Source of the DNA: Verrucomicrobiota bacterium
GTDB lineage: Bacteria > Verrucomicrobiota > Verrucomicrobiia > Limisphaerales > UBA1100
NCBI GenBank assembly: GCA_028872685.1
Contig: JAPKEI010000217.1
Span: 1 to 5,126, forward strand
Direction: 5' to 3'
Length of the DNA: 5,126 nucleotides
Each line of letters opens with the position of its first letter. Within the stretch, counting starts at the first letter, position 1. Under the pieces are notes generated by a model. That model saw only the letters and a list, made by a program, of their open reading frames with translations, ran no database searches and was not told the DNA's origin. A program made the translations under genes and the position numbers. Of this stretch, positions 1 to 3,785 are shown piece after piece.

Positions 1-524
1 GCGTTCACGCACACGTCGGTGGTGATGCCGGCCATAAAAAGATGCGAAATGTTTTGGCTTCGCAACGCGAGATCCAGCGGCGTGCCATAAAATTTATCAT
101 AAGTATGGCCGCGTATAACTAGTTCCTCGGGGCGCGGCTGCAGCGCGGGAATGGTGTCCGCCGATTCCGCACCGGTGCCGGCGTTGTGCCCGATCAGGCA
201 ATTACTCGATTTACTGCCAAAACCGGGTGATCCCTCACTGGCCAAATGTTCGATCCCAAAAGGATCACCGCGCAGACACGGCACATTGTCAGCATAAACA
301 AACTCTGTAAAAATGACAGGTGCATCCCGCGAACGAAAGGCCTCAATGAGGCTGGCGAGGTTGGGAATGATATCGCGTGCGGCAGCAACTTCCAGCGCGG
401 CGCCTTCGTCGATGAACCCGTGCTGCATATCGATGATGAGCAGCGCGGATTTGTCGGCGGCAAAACGATGTGTGTCGTCGATGACCTTCAGCTTGGCCTC
501 AAGAATTGCGTCATGGGTGTTCAC
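1..524 (-). CDS. Isochorismatase-family cysteine hydrolase (partial, C-terminus beyond left edge)
   Basis: The minus-strand frame starts at GTG 524-522 and runs off the left edge after 174 codons. The protein shows the cysteine-hydrolase layout: a beta strand ending in LLIIDMQHGF with catalytic Asp32, YDKFYGTPLD with catalytic Lys144, and GITTDVCVN with the nucleophile Cys172. The family uses this Asp-Lys-Cys triad to hydrolyse C-N amide bonds (ureidoacrylate, biuret, nicotinamide and similar) or the isochorismate ether bond. The substrate cannot be told from this part, and cytoplasmic location is inferred from the lack of a signal peptide. An in-frame TAG at 536-534 excludes a longer protein, so GTG is the best start although no Shine-Dalgarno precedes it. 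The gene lies 87 bp downstream of the terminator of the structured RNA, so it is either transcribed from its own promoter or by read-through. Only a short C-terminal part should be missing, since the family is usually about 180-240 residues. Confidence 0.9.
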   Translation of the reverse strand, partial: MNTHDAILEAKLKVIDDTHRFAADKSALLIIDMQHGFIDEGAALEVAAARDIIPNLASLIEAFRSRDAPVIFTEFVYADNVPCLRGDPFGIEHLASEGSPGFGSKSSNCLIGHNAGTGAESADTIPALQPRPEELVIRGHTYDKFYGTPLDLALRSQNISHLFMAGITTDVCVN

Positions 525-537
525 GGAGACAAACTAA

Positions 538-560
538 AAAGTCAAAAGCAGAAAGTCAAA
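538..560. repeat. 9-bp direct repeat just upstream of the isochorismatase gene
   Basis: AAAGTCAAA occurs at 538-546 and again at 552-560, a spacing of 14 bp. On the minus strand each copy reads TTTGACTTT and so contains a -35-like TTGACT, 14 to 36 bases upstream of the GTG start. It may be part of the promoter or a protein-binding site, or chance in an AT-rich spacer. I found no convincing -10 box at the right distance. Confidence 0.3.
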
Positions 561-610
561 GCCACTTTTCAAATATAGATAGCAAAGTTATTTAGAAGGA
601 AAATCAGAAT

Positions 611-658
611 AAAAAAGACCGCCCAGACGGTGAACCGAAGTTCACTTCCCAGACGGTC
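611..658 (-). terminator. Intrinsic terminator of the structured RNA
   Basis: On the minus strand GACCG (658-654) pairs with CGGTC (621-617). Nested inside is GTGAAC/GTTCAC closed by a UUCG tetraloop, and six T residues follow immediately (616-611). A 10-bp direct repeat (648-657 and 622-631) forms both sides of the internal loop, so alternative pairings are possible. It lies between the RNA and the isochorismatase start and would limit read-through. Confidence 0.75.
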
Positions 659-881
659 AAGCCCTGTTGCGTCGACCGAAGTCAACTCACCAAGGGTGCC
701 TCGGGTGGAGGCTACAAACCTGATTGTCACCGAAATACATCCCGAAGGATTTTTTCCAGCTGAGAGGCCACTCCGAAAAACGGCCTCACCGAGTCTCTGG
801 TTTGGTCAGATCCCCTTTCAGGTTGCCCCGAAAGATCTGCTGACTTAGGAAAGTTACCACAAAATTTAAAAATACAAAGAA
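611..881 (-). ncRNA. Unassigned structured RNA with several UUCG-capped hairpins
   Basis: This stretch has no believable protein gene but is full of hairpins. In minus-strand order: 839-834/812-807 (CAGAUC/GAUCUG, extended by UUUC/GAAA); 787-782/769-764 (GAGGCC/GGCCUC); 750-747/742-739 with a UUCG loop; 712-708/702-698 (GCCUC/GAGGC); 686-681/676-671 with a UUCG loop; and a terminator whose inner stem 645-640/635-630 also has a UUCG loop. The helix at 671-686 needs a U-G wobble on the minus strand, which would be a C-A mismatch on the plus strand. All three tetraloops are cUUCGg only on the minus strand. Both facts set the direction. A promoter upstream places the 5' end near 881, and the U tract sets the 3' end. 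I see no match to tmRNA, RNase P, SRP RNA or the common riboswitch cores. A divergent 6S RNA is not excluded, though the multi-hairpin layout is unlike its rod. The 5' end is inferred. Confidence 0.6.
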
Positions 882-887
882 TATGTT

Positions 888-916
888 ATTATTCACTCTA
901 CACAGGTTACTCACAA
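888..916 (-). promoter_or_regulatory. Candidate sigma70-type promoter for the structured RNA
   Basis: On the minus strand TTGTGA (916-911, 4 of 6 to TTGACA) is separated by exactly 17 bases from AATAAT (893-888, 5 of 6 to TATAAT). Transcription would start near 881, just before the first hairpin. The surrounding DNA is AT-rich, so a chance match is possible, but position and spacing fit the RNA downstream. Confidence 0.45.
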
Positions 917-922
917 TTGTGA
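911..922. promoter_or_regulatory. Perfect 12-bp palindrome, possible operator
   Basis: TCACAATTGTGA reads the same on both strands and includes all of the proposed -35 hexamer of the RNA promoter. That position is typical of a repressor operator. The half-site TGTGA also resembles that of CRP/FNR-type regulators, but those sites normally have a longer spacer between half-sites. No regulator gene is visible in the window. Confidence 0.4.
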
Positions 923-972
923 TGAACCGTTTGCAAGGCAAAAAACACTTGGATAAAACCACACTTCCTTAA

Positions 973-1578
973 CTATTTTTTGGAATAAGCAGCCAACCAA
1001 TCGGCGGCGGCTTTTTCGGCAGTAGCTTTTTGGGCGGCGGTTACTTTGGGTTCTTTGAGCACCGTCTGCTGGATGCGCAGTAGAAACGCTTTAGCAACTT
1101 TGCTGCCCAAGCCATCGGCGATGAGATACCACTTATACGCAGTGGGATAATCGCGCACGGGGAGACCCACTTGATTATAATACAGCTCGGCCAAGCCCAA
1201 TTGCGATTCCACGTGACCTTTCTCGGCGGCTTTGGTGTACCACTCCATCGACTTTTTGTAATCGCGGGCGACGCCCTGTCCGTTTCGACACATCCACGCC
1301 ACGGTGGATTCCGAAATCACATTGCCCTTTTCCGCCGCGGCGAGGTACGCCTTGTACGCCTCGGCGTAATTGCGGGCAGTCCCTTTGCCAGCGTAATAGA
1401 GATCGCCCAGCTCGTGTAAGGTGGCGGCCTCGCCCTTGGCGGCTTCTGCTTTCACGGATTCAAATTTCGCCTTGGCCGCTGCAATGGCGGGATTCACCGG
1501 GACAGGCTGAGCCGGTTTGTCTTGCGCCGGAGCGTTCAGGGAAATCAACAGGATGGAAATCAACAGTGTATTCTTCAT
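973..1578 (-). CDS. Secreted Sel1-like repeat (SLR) protein
   Basis: This is a complete 201-residue protein from ATG 1578-1576 to TAG. The N terminus is a signal peptide: MKN, a hydrophobic run ending near LLISLN, then an APA motif with likely cleavage after Ala18. Export to the periplasm is therefore expected. After an Ala/Lys-rich linker (about 20-51) come three Sel1-type alpha-helical repeats of about 36 residues at 52-87, 88-123 and 124-160. They carry the usual signatures: LGDLYYAGKG, YAEAYKAYLAAAEKGN, SMEWYTKAAEKGH and YKWYLIADGLGS. A Lys/Ala-rich tail ends the protein. Sel1 repeats form a solenoid that binds other proteins; no catalytic residues are expected and the partner is unknown. 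It follows the MORN-repeat gene by 38 bp on the same strand, so the two may be co-transcribed. The AT-rich gap (TATAAAATTATA at its core) could also hold its own promoter. No Shine-Dalgarno is evident. Confidence 0.9.
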   Translation of the reverse strand: MKNTLLISILLISLNAPAQDKPAQPVPVNPAIAAAKAKFESVKAEAAKGEAATLHELGDLYYAGKGTARNYAEAYKAYLAAAEKGNVISESTVAWMCRNGQGVARDYKKSMEWYTKAAEKGHVESQLGLAELYYNQVGLPVRDYPTAYKWYLIADGLGSKVAKAFLLRIQQTVLKEPKVTAAQKATAEKAAADWLAAYSKK

Positions 1579-1616
1579 GGTAAAAATATAATTTTATATT
1601 CGGATATCAAAAGCAG

Positions 1617-2186
1617 CTATGCTTTGCGCGGGGTGCCGTCAGGGTTCCAAGTCTTTAGAGGTTTCTGTTCGCCTTTGGCGTTCCATTCACGGCGCTTAAG
1701 TTCCACGCCAGCCTTAAAAATACGCTCGCTGCGCTTGCTGCCATCCTCAAACCACGTGGTGTACGGGCCGTTTAATTGGTCGTTTTTAAATGTGGCCTCG
1801 GAACGTTTCTGCCCACCCTCATAAAACACCGCGTGTGTGCCATCACGATGTCCATGAGTGTAGCAAACATCAATTTGCAACTGACCGCTCTCGTACCACA
1901 CAAGATGGGGGCCGTGGCGATCGCCATGGAGATAGGTTACCAGCGAATTCTTATTGCCATTTTCAAAAAACCACACCTCCTCGCCATGCGCCAGTCCCTC
2001 GTGGAACTCGCCCTCCAGCGACACCTTGCCGTTGTCCGACAACTCCACCGCACGGCCGGTGTAAGTCTCTTCGTTGCCCTTTTGATAGGCGCGGCTACCT
2101 TCTTGCCATTGGTCGAAGGATTCACCCTGTTTATTGCGCCATTCAAGTTGGGCGTACTTGATGGGTCGGAGAGACTGGGTTGTCAT
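1617..2186 (-). CDS. MORN_2-repeat (YwqK-like) protein
   Basis: The protein has 189 residues from ATG 2186-2184. A TTG seven codons upstream (2207) is open but less likely. From residue 43 to about 162 it consists of five repeats of exactly 24 residues, starting at 43, 67, 91, 115 and 139. Each begins with a G-containing turn (TG, HG, HG, DG, NG) followed by a W/F-[FY]-E-x-G core: VWFFENGN, LVWYESGQ, AVFYEGGQ, TTWFEDGS. This is the MORN_2 pattern of YwqK-type proteins, a beta-hairpin repeat used for protein or membrane contacts. Some members are annotated as antitoxin or immunity proteins, but nothing here shows a partner toxin, so I do not assign that role. No signal peptide or membrane segment is visible, which contrasts with the exported Sel1 protein encoded downstream. 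The gene is divergent from the dehydrogenase, with 95 bp between the starts. Confidence 0.85.
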   Translation of the reverse strand: MTTQSLRPIKYAQLEWRNKQGESFDQWQEGSRAYQKGNEETYTGRAVELSDNGKVSLEGEFHEGLAHGEEVWFFENGNKNSLVTYLHGDRHGPHLVWYESGQLQIDVCYTHGHRDGTHAVFYEGGQKRSEATFKNDQLNGPYTTWFEDGSKRSERIFKAGVELKRREWNAKGEQKPLKTWNPDGTPRKA

Positions 2187-2199
2187 GCAGGGAGATTCG

Positions 2200-2254
2200 A
2201 TTTTCAAGGCGCAAGGGTCAAGGAATTTTCATGGACGGATTGAACCTTGAAAAT
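2200..2254. repeat. 10-bp inverted repeat in the divergent promoter region
   Basis: ATTTTCAAGG at 2200-2209 is the exact reverse complement of CCTTGAAAAT at 2245-2254, with 35 bases between them. It lies between two divergent genes, where a shared regulator could bind both arms, but no protein can be named. Confidence 0.35.
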
Positions 2255-2276
2255 TGGCCTTTGAGGATTGAACCTT
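2237..2276. repeat. 12-bp direct repeat upstream of the dehydrogenase
   Basis: GGATTGAACCTT is present at 2237-2248 and again at 2265-2276, a period of 28 bp. The second copy ends five bases before the ATG at 2282. It overlaps one arm of the inverted repeat at 2245-2254. It may be a binding-site pair or a small local duplication. Confidence 0.45.
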
Positions 2277-2281
2277 CCCCG

Positions 2282-3232
2282 ATGCCCAAAATCGTCATCC
2301 TCGACGGACACACCCTCAACCCCGGCGATTTATCGTGGGATGCGCTTCATTCACTGGGTGAACTGACCGTGCACAACCGCACCCCGCCTGAGCAGATAAC
2401 TGAGCGGGCTGCCAATGCGGAGATTGTCATTACCAACAAAGCACCCCTGCCCGCTGAGTTAATCAATGCCCTGCCCGCACTTCAGTACATCGGCGTACTG
2501 GCAACCGGCTATAATGTGGTGGATATTATCGCCGCCCGCGCGCGTGATATTCCGGTCACCAACATCCCCGGCTACGGCACCGCAGCCGTGGCGCAAATGA
2601 CGATGGCACTACTATTGGAACTCGCCTCACAACCGGCGCTGCACTCCGGTAGCGTACGCAAGGGCGACTGGGTCGCATGTCCTGATTTCTGTTATTGGAA
2701 AAAGCCGCTGGTGGAATTGGATGGCCTCACGCTGGGGCTGGTGGGCTACGGTGCGATTGGGCAAGCGGTGGCTCGGCTTGGCCGAGCCCTTGGCATGAAG
2801 ATTCTTGTACACACACGGACTGCTCGGGAAGAAGCGGACACAGAATTTGTTGATTGCGAAACGTTGTTTCATGAGTCCGACGCTGTGAGCCTGCATTGCC
2901 CGCTCACCGATGAGAACCAAGGCTTTGTTAATGCGCAGCTTTTGTCTCAGATGAAACCCACAGCTTTCCTGATTAATACAGCACGCGGCCCACTGGTAGA
3001 TGAGGCGGCGTTGGCAAAGGCGCTTAATGAAGAACAAATTGCTGGAGCGGCCACTGATGTGCTTTCAGTGGAGCCACCGCCTGCGGATAATCCGCTTTTT
3101 GGAGCAAAAAATATAATCATTACCCCCCACATTGGCTGGGCCACGCGCGCGGCGAGAGAGAGGTTGATGAATATTGCGGCGGACAACCTGCGCGCATTTC
3201 TCAAGGGCACACCGCAGAATGTGGTGAATTAG
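2282..3232 (+). CDS. D-2-hydroxyacid dehydrogenase, glycerate/hydroxypyruvate reductase type
   Basis: This is a complete 316-residue NAD(P)-dependent D-isomer-specific 2-hydroxyacid dehydrogenase, within the usual family length. The N-terminal substrate domain opens with MPKIVILDG and contains IGVLATGYNVVD (70-81). The Rossmann fingerprint is GYGAIG (155-160). The catalytic set is complete: Arg235 in INTARGP, Glu264 in DVLSVEPP and His283 in ITPHIGWA. From recalled family sequences, the LNPGDLSWD start, the DFCYW segment and the PHIGWATRAARERLM ending most resemble glycerate dehydrogenases, which interconvert hydroxypyruvate and D-glycerate in serine or C2 metabolism. The exact substrate is inferred and a related 2-oxoacid is possible. 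The enzyme should be cytoplasmic. ATG 2282 matches where the family begins. An in-frame ATG at 2231 has a better Shine-Dalgarno (AAGGA, six bases away) and would add 17 residues. No partner gene follows on this strand. Confidence 0.92.
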   Translation: MPKIVILDGHTLNPGDLSWDALHSLGELTVHNRTPPEQITERAANAEIVITNKAPLPAELINALPALQYIGVLATGYNVVDIIAARARDIPVTNIPGYGTAAVAQMTMALLLELASQPALHSGSVRKGDWVACPDFCYWKKPLVELDGLTLGLVGYGAIGQAVARLGRALGMKILVHTRTAREEADTEFVDCETLFHESDAVSLHCPLTDENQGFVNAQLLSQMKPTAFLINTARGPLVDEAALAKALNEEQIAGAATDVLSVEPPPADNPLFGAKNIIITPHIGWATRAARERLMNIAADNLRAFLKGTPQNVVN

Positions 3233-3261
3233 AAGTTAAGTATGTGTGATAGCTGTATTTA

Positions 3262-3275
3262 CCCTGAAAACAGGG
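3262..3275 (+). terminator. Weak hairpin after the dehydrogenase, possible terminator
   Basis: CCCTG-AAAA-CAGGG forms a perfect 5-bp stem with a four-base loop, 29 bases after the dehydrogenase stop. Only AATTTGAT follows rather than a T run, so termination would be weak. It may instead be part of the junction at the tRNA fragment. Confidence 0.3.
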
Positions 3276-3278
3276 AAT

Positions 3279-3316
3279 TTGATGTTCGTTGGGTTCGATT
3301 CCCAAAACTCATTCCA
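3279..3316 (+). other. tRNA 3'-end fragment, likely attachment-site remnant
   Basis: The segment carries a canonical T arm: stem TTGGG (3289-3293), loop TTCGATT with the invariant TTC and A58 (3294-3300), and stem CCCAA (3301-3305). A seven-base acceptor strand AACTCAT (3306-3312), a discriminator T and an encoded CCA (3314-3316) follow. The matching 5' acceptor strand, ATGAGTT, is absent upstream, and no D arm or proper anticodon arm fits, so this is not a working gene. Tyrosine recombinases integrate into tRNA 3' ends and leave such a copy at the far end of the element. With this orientation the element would lie to the left and the original flank to the right. The amino acid identity is not determinable. 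The left limit (3279) is the expected anticodon-stem edge, not an observed boundary. Confidence 0.65.
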
Positions 3317-3357
3317 TTTCATTTTGCCCCTCAAAAATAAGATTATTCTGAATTGTG

Positions 3358-3374
3358 GGCCTTCAAAATAGGCC
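3358..3374. other. Small GGCCT/AGGCC hairpin
   Basis: GGCCT (3358-3362) pairs with AGGCC (3370-3374) around a seven-base loop. It lies between the tRNA fragment and the 12-bp tandem repeat. No T tract follows on either strand, so I do not call it a terminator. Confidence 0.3.
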
Positions 3375-3398
3375 AAAGTGCTAACGAAAGTGCTAACG
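3375..3398. repeat. Perfect 12-bp tandem duplication near the tRNA fragment
   Basis: AAAGTGCTAACG occurs twice back to back (3375-3386 and 3387-3398) without a mismatch. It begins 58 bp after the CCA of the tRNA remnant. Direct repeats at such a distance from an attachment core can be arm-type sites for an integrase, but slippage duplication is an equally simple explanation. Confidence 0.6.
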
Positions 3399-3410
3399 CG
3401 TTCACCCGTG

Positions 3411-3618
3411 TCAGAGGTGTTCTGGGGTGTCATTGTTGTTCATTTCTTGAGTGGAAACAGTCCCCCGCATCAGTCCTTGAGCAGGCGTGACGGGAGGCTT
3501 CCCGAAAGAGTTCGGCCAATCTTGACCGGTCATCAGCGCTTCTTTCCCGTTCTTGAGCGTGCGTCGTATTCAGCGACGCGAACAGCAGGACAGCGATTAA
3601 GGTGAGGTTCTGTTTCAT
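3411..3618 (-). pseudogene. Remnant of a secreted protein, probably frameshifted
   Basis: The reading frame from ATG 3618-3616 begins with a convincing signal peptide: MKQ, a hydrophobic LTLIAVLLFASL, then THA with cleavage expected after Ala21. The mature part in this frame stops at 3430 after 41 Arg/Ser-rich residues that look unlike a folded protein and use AGA, AGG and TCA codons. The next frame is open over the same DNA to a TGA at 3413-3411. It reads more naturally (for example KNGKEALMTGQDWPNSFGKP) and has better codon use. A one-base indel soon after the signal peptide would explain this. The product is not recognised. The gene is far shorter than a typical exported hydrolase and stops near the tRNA fragment, consistent with truncation at an element border. 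A genuine 62-residue secreted peptide (3618-3430) is the alternative. Confidence 0.45.
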
Positions 3619-3683
3619 ATTCTGTATTGCTTAAATGGAATATCTGATCTCCCCCAAGGTTAATTTCTTTGAATAGTTCCTGA

Positions 3684-3785
3684 TCAATCGACGACAAGGA
3701 AATCGCCCTGGTCAACCGGCACCGACACCTGCGGCCCCCGATCGGTCTGCTCTATCTTGAGCTCACCATGCCGCAAGCTGGTCAC
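3684..3785 (-). pseudogene. C-terminal fragment resembling a glycoside hydrolase
   Basis: A short GC-rich minus-strand frame encodes 33 residues, including TSLRHGELKIEQTDRG and QVSVPVD, ending with TGA at 3686-3684. The alternation of beta strands and the HGELK...VSVP pattern recall the C-terminal beta domain of exported glycosidases such as GH29 alpha-L-fucosidases. I am recalling that resemblance from memory and cannot search it. The fragment has no upstream part: it begins exactly where the AT-rich esterase ends, its first GTG overlapping the esterase stop as GTGA. This could be mistaken for translational coupling, but the size and composition point to a leftover of a gene whose 5' part was replaced. 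Confidence 0.4.

Noticed and set aside
246..578. Open frame of 110 codons on the plus strand
   Set aside because: It is antisense to the isochorismatase-family gene, whose complete catalytic motifs are on the minus strand. The plus-strand product has no recognisable domain.
720..740. Hammerhead-ribozyme-like string (CTGATT...CGAAA) on the plus strand
   Set aside because: The essential CUGAUGA core is not present and the three helices cannot be drawn around it.
757..830. TPP-riboswitch-like words (CTGAGA and nearby) on the plus strand
   Set aside because: The rest of the conserved TPP core is missing, and hairpin wobble and tetraloop sense both point to the minus strand.
630..848. Open frame of 72 codons on the plus strand
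   Set aside because: It runs across the hairpins of the structured RNA on the opposite strand. It is low in complexity, has no ribosome binding site and no family resemblance.
933..970. Possible terminator after the Sel1-repeat gene on the minus strand
   Set aside because: There is a six-T run, but the only stem before it is about three base pairs (TGG/CCA).
1776..2243. Open frame of 155 codons on the plus strand
   Set aside because: It is antisense to the MORN-repeat gene; the exact 24-residue periodicity belongs to the minus-strand frame.
2627..3037. Open frame of 136 codons on the minus strand
   Set aside because: It is a shadow of the dehydrogenase, whose catalytic Arg, Glu and His are all intact on the plus strand.
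3251..3316. A complete tRNA gene
   Set aside because: The 5' acceptor strand, D arm and a five-plus-seven anticodon arm cannot be found; only the 3' part is canonical.
3236..3433. Open frame of 65 codons on the minus strand
   Set aside because: It reads through the complement of the tRNA T arm, and its residues ESNP come from the T loop. No signal peptide or family pattern is seen.
3378..3605. Plus-strand frame of 75 codons beginning in the 12-bp repeat, considered as an integrase tail
   Set aside because: There is no Arg-His-Arg-Tyr signature, an in-frame stop precedes it, and it overlaps the better-supported minus-strand signal-peptide frame.
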